Below, one piece after another: positions 47,051 through 60,800 of a stretch of 64,000 bases of DNA (positions are counted from its first letter, which is position 1; every line of letters starts with the position of its first letter). A program made the position numbers and the translations under genes. The notes under the pieces are model-generated. The model was not told where the DNA came from and did no database searches. It worked only from the letters and a program-made list of their open reading frames with translations. Origin of the DNA: Adineta ricciae (Eukaryota; Rotifera; Eurotatoria; Adinetida; Adinetidae); contig CAJNOJ010000130.1 of NCBI GenBank assembly GCA_905250025.1, positions 124,001 through 188,000 on the forward strand, in the 5' to 3' direction.

Positions 47051-48402
47051 TCAGAACAAATCATAGAAATAGTCAAGACCTTGACCACCATCCCAAATAG
47101 CCACACCAACATTGAGTTTCATTGCTATTTTTAATCGTTCATAGATCGATTTCAATGTTGGATAGAAAACAATCGTTTGAGGCAGTGGTTGTTGGTCTTG
47201 TTTAGTCGGACGTGTCTGAACAAACGTGACATGTTCGTGTGCACGTGGATCGAAGATAATGGCAGTTGTCGAGAAGGATTTTTTCAAAAAATCAATATAA
47301 TCTCGGCCAATGATTGGTTTCATTCCATATTGTTGCTGTTGAGGATCCGCTTTGCCCTTTGCATTAGCACGATCATAACGATAACCATAAAAATTCAGGC
47401 CGAGAAAAACTTTCGCTCCACCCTCGACTTCAGGTTTCGAAAACTTCTCCATTGTGCTCTCTACCCATTCTTAAAAAAAGATGATAACTCGAGTATAGAA
47501 ATGTAATTCAAGTTCATTAACATACCTAACGGAGCAACCGGACCCGGTTCACGATTAGGAAAATCATATGTCATTACACTAAATCCATCCAAATATTCAT
47601 ATAACAAGTCAAAATCATTCTTATCAAATAATTCATCGTAGGGCGGAACAGCTAGAATTACTTCTTTCTTCGTTTCATTACTATTCAATTGATGCACATG
47701 TTCAGCAATATCGCTAATGATATGATTTAATGTTGCTTTGGAGGCGCCGCGGAATTGCATAAGTAATTCAAGAACATAACCGTCAAATAAATCTTTATGT
47801 TCAGTAAGAAAAGTAGCAAATGTTCCTGCTAACTGCTGTTTTTCTTCTTCTGATTGAAACAACGCATGAGTGTCATCAGCAGACCACTTGTCGAAGATAA
47901 CACGCGGAACGATACGTATTTTTGGATTGTTTTCTTTCAATGTTTGAATCCATTTCTTATCAATGTCATGTGTGCCTTCCATAACATACTTCTCGGCACT
48001 TTTACGCTTAATACTTAACCACACTGGTGAAATATAATCGAACTTTTTCGTAAATGTTTTTGCGATGTCATATCCATGAGCATTCCAAGGTGTTATGTAG
48101 ACAAGTGTCGGATGAGTGAACTCACGTGTTTCGGTACATGTTGAACAGTAGGATTCGTGATTTTCAAGGATTAATTGCGGATTCAAGTTTTCTGTGACCA
48201 GTTGACGTTGTAAGACATTGCTTTTCATCGGTGCAGATGCGCGGATATCTGCCGAAGGGTCTTTCAATTGCGCAGGTGGTACTGGTGTTGAACTGACTTT
48301 TTCTGTGGAACGAGCTACGGTTTTACGAGTACCGGGTCCTATTGTTGTCTCAATAGAACATAACAAACACACAAATATGACGACAGATAGACAATGTGTC
48401 AT
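47051..48402 (-). CDS. CHID1: Chitinase domain-containing protein 1 (SI-CLP), GH18-like lectin
   Basis: Lysosomal or secreted GH18-fold protein that binds glycans. Two exons (47526-48402 and 47051-47469) give 432 codons. It starts with a signal peptide (CLSVVIFVCLLCSIETT). Conserved stretches include LVYITPWNAHGYDIAKTF, ISPVWLSIKR, THDIDKKWIQTLKE, IVPRVIFDKWS, LDGFSVMTYDF, FLGLNFYGYRYD and the C-terminus VAIWDGGQGLDYFYDLF, which matches human CHID1 (VSIWELGQGLDYFYDLL) closely. The GH18 catalytic DxxDxDxE is replaced by FDGYVLELL, as in other CHID1 proteins, so it should be non-hydrolytic. An ATTTTAG acceptor-like site abuts the ATG. Confidence 0.93.
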
Positions 48403-48849
48403 CTAAAATATGAAAATTGTCAATCGGTGGTGTGACATTGAAAAATCAAAATCCAGTGAGAATGTCTCAGTTGAAAAAAAGAATCTCTGCGGGCTGTTGT
48501 TTCTTCATTTTTTTGCGGTAGTTTCTCTGACGACATGAAAACAACCATTGGTAGCATTACACATGAGAGGAAAAATAAATTTCCTCATTTCAAGCATATA
48601 TTAATATTGACAAGGGAGAAGTTTACCAAGTGCTTTCTCTCTCTTCATTTGTGCATTCATCGTGCCTATCAATTATATGAAATGAGGTTCAAAAAATACA
48701 ACGAATAAAATCTATTTGAGTAAAAAAAGAACGAAGTACAGTTATCAAGAATGAATAGATCTATCAGGAAATAATAAAGAAGAATTTTAAAAAAAAGTTA
48801 TTATCGTAATAAAAAGAAAAAGAAAATAATTCACAAAATAAAGTGTAAA
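48403..48849. other. Intergenic between CHID1 and the IP3 receptor 3' end
   Basis: 447 bp, AT-rich, with A-runs at 48785-48840. It should hold the IP3 receptor 3' UTR and the CHID1 upstream region. No coding signal. Confidence 0.55.
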
Positions 48850-51800
48850 TTATGCATTTAGAGACGTTGGTAAAGCAGGATTTTGAATAAAATTCATGCG
48901 TTGTTTTTGTGTTCGAGATTCTGTGACCTAAGCAAAGGAATTAGACAAATGAAATTCAATCTAAATTATGGAATTTTACAAGTTTTTGTAATTCAGATAA
49001 TTCGGCTGCTAATGTTTTGATTGTTTTGTTCGCATCTTCCATTTGAAGTTTCAATAGACGATTATCCTGATCTTCTTTGTTTTTCTCCTCTTGATTATCC
49101 AAACTACTCGTTCGCATACGCGGAAACCATTCGAGATTTCTTTGCTAGAAAAAAAAAACACATTCGCTTTTCAATCTTGACTATGAAGAACAAATACGCA
49201 CTTCGATCATTTCATGAACATAACTCTCCGGACCAGTGTATTCCGTTGAGTCTTTGACATGAATCAAAACCATGAAATAGACGTAATTCCACATATTATG
49301 AACTTTATGGACATGATCTTCGAATGTGACATGTTTGTTGTCGAATGATTTACGGTCGAGTCCTACAAAAGAAAACACATTGATTTTGATCATTGTGCAA
49401 AGATTCAATCGTACCACAAATGAAACATGTATTACGAAGGACTTCATCATTTCTTTGTTTTTCTGTACGTAAATCAGCAAAATTATCAATGATCACACCA
49501 AAAATCAAATTCAAGGTAATAATAATAACAACAAAGAAGAACATCATATCGTAAATAACTCGGAAGAAGTACAATGGTTCCTAGAATAAACATTGTATTG
49601 GCATAATGTAGACTCCGTGATCACTCACTTGACTCGAAGGTTGTCGGAGGACATCTCCGATTCCACCGCCATTCCGTAAACCTTTGTTCAGAGTAGTTAC
49701 AATACACATAAATAACGTATCACAGGCACGTTCGACTTCATCTTCTCCTGCATCTTCAGGTGATAAGATTGGTATTTGAGTGGAATGCCGAAGATGCCCA
49801 GTCAATGTGTCATTCGAACAGTTACCTTTCGTACAATATCGATCTTCTATACTATGTGAAACCGTTGTTGCTAAAAAAGAGAGACAGACGTTTAGTTAAG
49901 GTTTGTTGGAACGAGGAAATAACGAAGGAGACAATCACGAACAACGACTAGTTTTGACATACGTGTCAAAGTCACTGTTTTAATCAAATGGCTTGATCGT
50001 CGGTATCGAAGGAAATTATTTTGTGTTTGAATATTCGTATAGAAATCATCACGGAAAAAGACAAACCCCACAAGAGAAAATAGGTAAATGACTATTAAAG
50101 CTAACAGCATAGTTAACATGATTGATTTGCCATTTCGAGTTACAGATTGCATCACGTAGGATAATGTTGAATCTCGAAAAATTATATCGAACAACTGGAA
50201 AAATAAAAATTCGTTATACAAAGATTTCCTTACTCTTTGAAAGAAAAAGTATTTAGAGAAGACAAAGCAGCGTGTATAAGCACAGAAAAGACACTTACGA
50301 AATCGATCGGTGTAGTTTTTCAATGTCGAATTTATTGTTTGATCTTCAATTGCAAGCGCTTTCGTTTTCACTTCCATGAGGAAATCATCTTGGATAAACA
50401 GATATCCACAAATAGCAAAGAGATAGATGATAATAACAGCGAAGACAGCTGTTAAAATAACAGATTTAGCATTGCGAACAACACATTGAATGACATTCCA
50501 CAACGTATCTTCACGATAAACAACATCGAGTAGCTAAGAAAAACGAATCCACGACATCACACAACACATCAACAGCAAAACTTACCAATAAGCTATAGAA
50601 AAATTCATGAACGCATAAGCCAAACACACACAAAGCTAGATAACCCATGTGATAGACCAATTGAAAGTTCGTTAGATTTTCATAGCGTGACCTGGAAAAC
50701 GTGCCATTATTACCCATAAAACTTACTAAAAACACTCCTTTATTTAAAACCTATAAAAAGAAGAAACGAAATTAAGTCAAATGTGTGAGAGCAGCTTCGT
50801 ACTTGTATCGCGCCCATGAACCATAGAGTTGGCCCGAGTCCGATGGAATAAATCGATCTTAAAATTCCTGCTACAAAGCACATACGCAATGTTGTTACAT
50901 TAGGTTTTAATAATGTGGTTATTAGTGTAATTAAAAATACACTCCAGATTGCTGCCGAAGCACGAGAATCGAGATCTGATGAAAAGAAAAGCAAACCCAT
51001 CGTCGGTGCTGATGATTTTTAGTAGAATATACTTTACCTTTCAAGCCTTTATTAAATGGATAAAACACAGCAACAAGAATGTTGATCAACACTGCGAAAT
51101 TGAATGAGATATCACTCCAAAGGGACATATGAGATGAGAACCAGTATAAGGTCGGTTGATGACGCAATTTTCTTTGCCATTTCATTTCCTCGAAGATCTC
51201 CGGAAATTTTCCAAAGAAATCTCTCACTTTCGATCCCTGTTGATCTTGTTCACAAGTGAGAAAAACTTTCTGTTTCTTTTCGTTTGTCAAAAATTCACAT
51301 AGTTGTGGAACAGGAAAGACAACTAAACAAAAATATGTTCAATAATAAGTCAATTCGTATTGGACAGGACATACTAGGTTCAATAGATCGATCATGCCGT
51401 ATGATTTCAATCTCCGCGGTGTGTTTATGATAATATGATAATGCTTCGTCATTTAACGTTCGGATTTTCATCAATGCTTCCAACTCACGATTATGACGCG
51501 AAAGCTGAAAGATATTTATCATGGCAAAGTTATTTATTTGAACAAGAAACAAATCGTTTACCTGATAGGCGAGAATATACATGTTATGACCAACAGTTTG
51601 AGCAACATTATCCGGATTATCATTAGCTTCTTCCTCGTGTGTTTCTTCAAGATTTTCGACTTCTTTGTGTTCGACTTCTTCTTGTTTACCACGAGCATAA
51701 ATTTGACAAGCAACATCGATCTAAAATAACCAGATTGAAACATCTCCATCTTATCAAACAAAACTCGAACGTACCAATTGTGAAACAGGATTGATATTTC

Positions 51801-54800
51801 TAAGAATACGTTCAGCATTGGTACTGTCATCTCGACTTTCCATTACGGCTAAGAGTAACTTCGATGCATTATCCTTAACAAAGAACGAATAACAACATTC
51901 GATTAACTCTTCCAGTAGAATACAATTACTTTCAATTCTAATACAAGATCATAATTCTTTTGATTTAATGGTGTGATATCATTCAACACAATAGCAATAA
52001 TGATATCGATGCCATTGGATTCGTGATTGACAATGGCATCCTGATTATCTCGACATGGTCCTTGGCAGTATTCAGTTAGAGTATTTAATGCTTGATTGAT
52101 CAGTTCCACATTATCTTCATTAATATAATTTCCTAGAAGACCAAGTAAACCTGTTTGAGAACCACAGATTGCATCGAGAAATTTCAATGTCTCGCAAACA
52201 AGATTGTAATTTGTTTTGTTATTATCTTGTAATCGGAGATAGTTCTAAACGAAATAAAAGGAGATTAAATGACAACAGATTATGAAAGTGCATTACCTGA
52301 AATTCAGGATTGTGATTTTCACAGAGCAATTGTAAGAATCGTAAGATTGGTTGCATAATTCGAAGTTCAAACGCCAATTTATGACGACGATTCTGCAGAC
52401 TAAAACAATTAATGTACTAATGAGATTGACTTTCTTGAATATCTTACTGAATATCGAGAGTGTCCACCGAGCCCGGTGTTGAATTTTTCGGTCGATCGAT
52501 TTGCAGTGGAATGTCATAGGTCGTCAATGTGGGTTGCAATTCTTGTGGTGAATCGATTTCCGCCTCATCTACATCGACACAGAGAGTTGATTTCTGAAAA
52601 ACATTCATTTTATCGAGCATACTTGACACATCATCTATCGGAGGTTGAAGTGAAACTTCGGATGCTGGATCGATGGTAAACTTCTCATCTAAGGGTGGTG
52701 CAAGAGACGGTTGAGGACCACTTATCATTGGAGTTAATATCGACGACATATTGATAGACTTAGGCGTGAAGGTAAAATCATCGTATTCATCAGTGTCTTC
52801 GGTAATATCATTACTAACTGATGACATACTCTTCAGTGTTTTTTGTGCGACATACATTTTATCGTAAAAAACTTGAAAGAACTTCTCCGACGCGGTCTCA
52901 CATCCATGCAAACGACGAAATATACTTGTCTGAAATTTATTCATTGTTTAAAGCGTTGCTTATGTCGAAAGAATCAAATCTTACTTGCACTTCAGTGTTT
53001 CCTCCTTCGAGTAGTGCGATCGCTAGATGGATACTTTCTTCGAGAATGTTCATCGATGATTGACTAATGAATAATTCCACGACAAGATCACTTGCACCTT
53101 GTCTGTTCAATTCATTTTGTGTTAATCGTAATCGTTCGAGAGCATCTTCTTCTAAATAAAAGAAAATCTTTGCTTTTTAATTCTGTTGGTTAATCAAGAT
53201 ATTTCGCACAACAATTGACTTTTGCCGAAAAGTGGTAATAATCCTTTAGTTTTGCATAGTTTTAAAGGAATCATTCGATTATGAGATACCAATCGAACAA
53301 TAACGAGACTATGCCAGTGGGTAGATTCGAACGCTATCACATTGCCTTCTAAACAATTCAATCGTACCTTTTAGCGGTTGATGAAGCGATTTCAGATATT
53401 GTTTGTCATCCGAAAAGTACCGTCGTAACAATTTTAATCGTAAACTTTGTCCCTGAAAAAGAATTTCACATTGAAATATGTCAAACAGTTTCAGTTTAGA
53501 TTACCATCGTATCGAACTCGTGATTGCTTTTCACCATCGATTTCAATGCGTGCATAATTCGTAAACATAGATTTTCATTCGTTCGTACAAGTAGATACTT
53601 CGCGTGTTGGATAAACCTAAGTGCACATGAAGTAAAGAACATCGGTATACAAAAGCTTACTTATGAATCAATGTTCCAGAGAGAAATTTCGATCGACATT
53701 CATTATTTTCGGGAAACAAGGCATTCGGTGCTCGAATGACATCCACAAGTACACTGATCTCTGCTTGAATCAACGGATTAAGTCGAACACTAACATCAGA
53801 TAGATATTCCTAACGACGAAATAGGATATTTTTCAAAAATTTGCCGATGAACGTCATTTACCACAAATCGATCGATGACACGTTTATGTTCTAAATCTTC
53901 GGAATTATCGCACACATCTGCGAGATAATCGCTACTATGCCGCCGGCCGGACACGGTACTGTGGCTAGTACGGCGTGAACGATTGACTGATTCACTGATT
54001 GAACTGTGACTTGAACGAAGAAAATGAAGAAGTCCTCGACGATCAGCTAGAAAGATGACGATATTCAATTCTAACTTCACCAAAATAAACAAACAAAAAT
54101 CTGTACCAATCGATGCAATCACATGAACACATCGTTCAATTCGTTCGCGTTGAACAGACGATAGCCATGGTACACTTAATAGTCGCGTTAAATGACTATG
54201 TAACGATACCAAAGTCGTATTTCGATGCTAAATATGCAGAACAATATCAATCAATGAACATAACATCGTCTATATCCCCAACAATATCACACGCAAAGAA
54301 AGGAAATCACGCATGCAAAAAAAAAGAAGGAAAGATCATTCCGAGAGCTCGCATAACTTACGTGTGTTCCACTGTTAACTATGATCTGCAACAAGACATC
54401 AATATGTATAGAAAACATGCACAAGAAACAGTAGTGTTATGTTTTTTTTTGTATGTTAGTGACATTTCTAATCATTCAGCAAGAGGAACGGTTCTGGTTT
54501 TTTTTTAAATATTCTAGTGGAAAGTACCTCCCAAGAAGCAATTATTGATGGCGCGATCTCAGCTGATCGACTATCATCAAGCATATACTGATCCTATGAT
54601 TAGATGTTATTAATTATGTTTTTTTTATTAAGAAAAATCAATGATTGAAGAATAGTGTTGAGAGATCGTGCTTACTTGTGGCGCCGATGATTGTTCAAAG
54701 AATGGTGAGTTGAAAAATTGATTAATCAAATCGATGATAGTTTCTAAAATGTATTTATCCAAATACCGTTGTTCCACTGATCTTGTTATTAACTGAAAAT

Positions 54801-57800
54801 AAACGGCGAGAACATAATCAATCTGAAGATGATCACTTTTTCTTACTTTTTCTATATCTGGACAGAATGATTTTTCGATTAGTGTGTAAATATGTTGACT
54901 GTTGTAGATTTCTTTCATTTCCACTTCAGTGTCGATGTAACAATGAGTGAGAAAGGTGATATACGCATTTTTAACCTAGATAAAGCCGGAATGTAACAAT
55001 AATTGTCAATAAGTATTGAAAAGACAAACTTCAGGAATACAATCTGGATGTGTGACGATGAGAACTAGATCATCGAGACCTATTAGTGAGTGACATTTGA
55101 TTTCAGTTGATGCATTTTTTCCTTCGGTACACATTGCGAGTAGATGAACAAGTTGTATATGATAATTCAGTAAGGAATTCGGATCTGATCGTTCACTGTC
55201 CGATTGCATACGGTCGACCAGATCAGAGAGATTGCCTTTTTCATAAAACATTAAAACTTCGTCCGAAGTAACCAACTAAAACGACAAAATTAGAAGATTT
55301 GTACGAGTTCCTTTCGAATATTACTTCCGACATGACGATATCTTGACAATTTTTTATATATTGTCCTTCTGCTTTGATGATTGTTTGGAGAAATTTGATA
55401 TAAATCACTTTACGACCATGTAGTTCGATTAAATGAACAAAATGTTGAACATGCTTCTCCGTTATTGTTTTACATAGATGAACATTGTTGAGAAATATAT
55501 AACAACATGTTTCGACTTCTTGTTCCTATGAAAAATCAAAAGAAAGTATGTACAATTCATGACCATTCTTACCTCAGATAATTGCTGATAATCATTGAAG
55601 TACAATTCATATAATTTCGCTTGATTCGTTGGATTTTCATAACAAAAATATTGTAGCAGATTATGAGCTAATTTCATTATGCAATTCATTCGAGTATCCT
55701 CTACCTGCAAAGATATCCATTCACGTTTTCTCACTGAAAATCTTTCGTTTATCCTTACTTTATCATACGGAATCTTTAATAAATCTAAGACAACAACATG
55801 GACATCCATATTTCTCAAAAGACGCTGTTCATTTTCTCGCGCATGCAACGTCCCGTCAACGCCTTCCATCACACATAGTTTGATCATTCGCCGGAGGATC
55901 TAAATATGAATTCGCGATGAAATATCTCATTAATATTCAATTATTTCGGTAAATTTCCGACAAAGAAATCATATTCAATCTACACGCGCAAACTATGCAA
56001 TCAACGAAATGATCCATGCCGATACGTTCTATTGCTTTAAACAAAATTTTCAGTCAATTGATCTTTAAAACAATAGATTGAAGTCAATATGACGAATCAT
56101 GCATGGCAAAGACAATATATACATAAAGAAAAGAATAGAGCAATGCTAGCACATGTAATAAAGAAGCACTTGAACCCATAGTGAAAAAAAGAACAGAGAC
56201 GAAGAAGTGCAAGATCTAACGTAGAGATCAAACCCTCTACATATGAAATATCCCATTACCGTGTCAATGAATTTATGTATGCCCTGTGAAATACGACAGA
56301 GATAGAGAGAGATAAAGAAAAACAGAATTAGTTCAATAAGTATTTTGTGTATAGGTAAGTTTGAAACATGCTAATGAGACTATTTCTGAAAAGGACAGAG
56401 AGAGAGAAGCGATTAGATGAGCGCTACTGACCTGAAATATCGATGTATAGCGATATGCTGAGTCTTCATTGATAATCGGACCGCCAATATCGAATTCTGT
56501 ATCAGTAAGACCAGACGAAGTAACCAGTTTCTTCAATCAAATAAATAAACGAGATTAAACGTGACAAATTCACTCTGACTAATTCAGTTGAATTTCTTTG
56601 TTACTCGACAGGCTTTTCCCATCAGAGAACAGTCTGCATATTTCGCAAGTTCAAATAGCGTCAACCTCTGATTGGACTTTAGTTTCATATGTTCAGGTTT
56701 CTAGTGAGTTCATACCTTGATTTCTAATTCATCTTCTTTTCGATCTTCTTGATCGGCTTGTCCATCCGCTCCATTTGCCAACGCTAAACCATCTTTGCCT
56801 TTTTTATAAACCCATAATTCCGATTTTTCGACAAATAATCTCAATTGATCTAAGTCTTGCTTGATTTGCTTATAATTTTGAATATCTGTTTCACTAACTA
56901 GTAATTGCACTTGATTCAGATGTTGTAGAGTTTCTTTTCGTTGATTAAAATGTCGGAAAAGTAAAGATAAAGCACGAGATACTAAGGGTTGATAATCATG
57001 CATGACTAAGTTCAATAGAACTTTCAGGAATGTTTTGCCTTTTGCATCGTCTAGATCGAGATTGGGCTCACTGGAATCGAATATACATTCGATATCAGCT
57101 GTTTGAAGTAGATTTGGAATTGAATCTAGACCGAAGAAGAGAGAGACTGAAAATGAATTCGATGTCGAATACTATTTACCAGGATGATCGTATTTTTGTT
57201 TGAACATCGAAATCAAACGCGAGATGCGGAAATCGAGACGAATATCGAGGATGAATTCCAATATTGCAATAACATTCATCTTGGTTTCATATGCCAAATC
57301 GTCGAGGGTATCATATGTTTGTTCGATGTTGACATCTGCACCTGAATACAAGGTAGGCGCAATGGCTGGTTCGTACTTTGTCGATTTCGATGTTGATACA
57401 ACGACTGATGAGACTAGATAATGAAAATTTACCGAGTAGTTGAATAAAAAGAACAGCAAACCTGGCTCTAGATGTGGTTTAGATATGGAGACTTTGTTTG
57501 TATCAAGGATGCCGAGGAGTGTTTGCGTCAGTTTGAGTAAATCTTCAAAACTGTAGAATCCGAAGAAGATTAGCCGACGAGCGAGATTAACAACCTGAGG
57601 AAACGAGTGAGAAACGATGGCTCTTCTGTAGAGAAGATGTTTACTTCATGAGTCAGTTTGTTTTGTTCACCATCTGCGAATGAGTTTGGTTGCTGAACAA
57701 CCGTCTTGAGATAATCTTCTACGAATTTCATCGTCGATTCAAAATTAATCCGATTTTCCTGCTTTTCCGATGGGTCAAGTGAACCACTGATGGTTTGATC

Positions 57801-60800
57801 ATAACTGTAACACAAACAAATGATACAACATCATTTAGTCATCTTTTCGATACGTACTCATTGAGTGTTATCGTTGGTTTCACTTGATTCCATAGTCGAG
57901 CATATTTGATACGGGTAACTTCTTCTTGTGGATCACGATTTACGTGAATATGAATCATTAGACGACAAAATGCAGCCCGAAGATCTGGTGGAAGATTCTC
58001 ACTCTTTATACATCTAAATTCGAGAAGAACTAATGGAATGCTTGAGTAAGAATAGTTGACACTTACGTTAGAATAAGTTCAATTGGTAATTCCGCGGATA
58101 GATTATCAATAGCGAGATATTGTCGATCGAAACACATATGAGAGAACAAATTCAATTGATATCTATGAAAAAAAATGCATTGAAATCTGATTGATCGGTG
58201 AAATGAAATAACAACATACCTATAATATTCTAATATATTCTTGAATTCTTCTCGTTTCAGATGTGTTGGGTGATCTCGGATCACTCCGGCCATGTATTCA
58301 ATTGATTCTGACTTTCCATCCCATGTTAAAACGACTTCCGGCAGGATATTCTGCTGAGAAAATCCAGTCGGTGGACTAACCGTGTCATCTAACACAGTAT
58401 CTTCAATACAGGTTTTTACTTCCAGTCTACTCAAACAAAAAAAAACATTGATTCACGAGGAAAAACTTTCATTTCAAACTGACTTTGTTCGAATCAATAT
58501 ATCCGAATTCTTCTCTAACACTGATTTACATATCATTTCTTGTGTTCGAGCAATAGCTTGATTACTGGATACGCATAGATCCGATAAATATTCTAAAAAC
58601 CTTCAACGGAAAACAAATCATTATATCAAACGAACCGAATTCATCGATGACACCCTACTTGCAATCTCGCTTCTCTCTTAATAGTTTAACAAATGTGTCG
58701 ATTTCTTTTTCAGTGATGTGTTTCTCTAATAATTTTTTGTTGTTATGTAACAATGCAGTGATGGTATCTTCAGCGAGAATATCATAACCAATTTGGGATT
58801 GCATAAAAGCAAATTCTTTCGCGATGGTTTCCTTGTAGAAATCAAGACGAATAAATTGAAGAAAAACTCAAACTGAAGGTTATACTTGATTTTTTCGATA
58901 TTCCTGTTGACAATGCTTGAGTATTCGATAGCAAAGACGACAAATTGTTTTCATTTGGTAAGTTGTAGTTGAATAGCGTATATCAGCATCTTGCTGTTGT
59001 TGTTGAGATGAAATATAATGTTCATTAGCGGACGATACAGGTGAATTACTGGCAAAATGTTCTGAGCTTTTCGAATTATTCATATTAGATCGTTCAAGTT
59101 CTAGACGGGGTTTCAATACTCGTAGGACGCGAAATAACTGAAAGAACAACAATATTCGAAATCGAATTTTTCCAAGTACGGCTCATACCTGCTTGAGAAT
59201 ATTCTGTTCACGAATCAATTTTTGTCTCTCACGATTAGGTTTCAAGACTTGTACCTCAAAAGGATCACTTCCATTGTTCTCTTGACATGCGAGAAAGTAA
59301 ACAATATCAGTTAATAATAAAATAACTTGTCTAGAAGAAGAAGATCAACAGCAGACACAATGATTCAACTGAATTTCTTCTTCTCTTGTCTTACTTTCTT
59401 TCATTAGCATGAACATTTATGATTCCGATTTTTTCCCATTTCGATACAGTGACATCGAAATGTTGGGCAGCATCATTAGCAAAATCGAGATCTCGGACTT
59501 CATCGGGTGAAACATGCACTATTTGAAAAGCTTCTTTATCTTCTTTCAACAGTGCGCAACCAATCTTGAATCGAACATTATCGTCATCTGGGTCCAATTT
59601 GATATTCGTCGAATGCACCCATGTGTTTGTGCTTATATGCTGCAAACGTACATATGAGCCCCATGGGACTGGATCCTCGTTACGTGTTATAGTTGTTGGA
59701 TCAAATTCAAATATCGAAGAAATGTCGTAACCATGAGGGATAGGAACGAGTGCAAAGACAGGTGTACTTGGTGGACCTCGCAATTTCTGTCGTGTGGCAT
59801 CAAACGTTTGATCGAGGTCGACTTCAGCAGCGAGATATTGTCCGGTAGCGAGATGTTTAAAGCGAAATAATGAACTCCAGTGACCAACACCACCACGACA
59901 TGGATCTTGTTGAACAACTTCGATTTCCCATAGAGCATTGGACGATGTAGCGGATGTGGCTGATGCACGTCCAGTAGCACGTAGAAAAACAACACTTTTC
60001 TTTCGATAATTATCACAGGTGAGAAATTTTTCTTGTTCAGCATGAAATAAACGAACAATATCACCCTAAATCAAATGAATCTGATATATAAGACAGAAAA
60101 CTAATCGTTGCTTACACTCTTCAACACTTCATTCGTAGCTTCGTGGCACGACACGAATAGAACAATTTTCCAACTTGTTTGAATATGAGAGTTCACCTGC
60201 GAAAGAAAAGATAAAAGTAATACACATACAGAAACGTCATGAGTTTTATCATGCACGGTCAAGTTATTCGGTTTAGTTTACAAACTGATTGGTTTTTTTT
60301 CTAAATAGATCGTTCGAATGAGAAAGTCTAGATAAAACGAACATGTCTGATCTATTTAGAAATAAACCAAACACAAGAAAAGCGTATTAAAGATGAATAC
60401 AAAACAATATTGAGATAGGTTGTCAGGGGTAAGAAAGCTATGGATTGACATCAAAACATACGAGATTAAACGAATAACAATTGATCTAAACAATAGACAA
60501 ATCATTCAATCAATCAATCACATACACATGCATAAGATATTCACTGCAAACGAAAGAAATGAAAAAGATAAATTTTTTCATTTATCTAGGTCGGTATAAC
60601 AATCAAATGAATACCGTATGAAGATTAATCAAACTGCAACACTAGAAGAGAATGATTCTGCAGGATGTTTTCTCTTGGAATGGATCTGTCTCCTATATAC
60701 ACATAAACATAATTGCTGTACATACTTCTTTTGATCCAGGATGATCTGGTAATTCCAATTCACTGACATGTAATGGTTGTCCGCCACTATACGGCATCAG

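Noticed and set aside
53300-53360. tRNA-like B-box sequence (GTTCGAATC on the minus strand) inside an ITPR intron
   Set aside because: The flanking bases do not form a T-stem, and no A-box or acceptor stem is found at the right distance.
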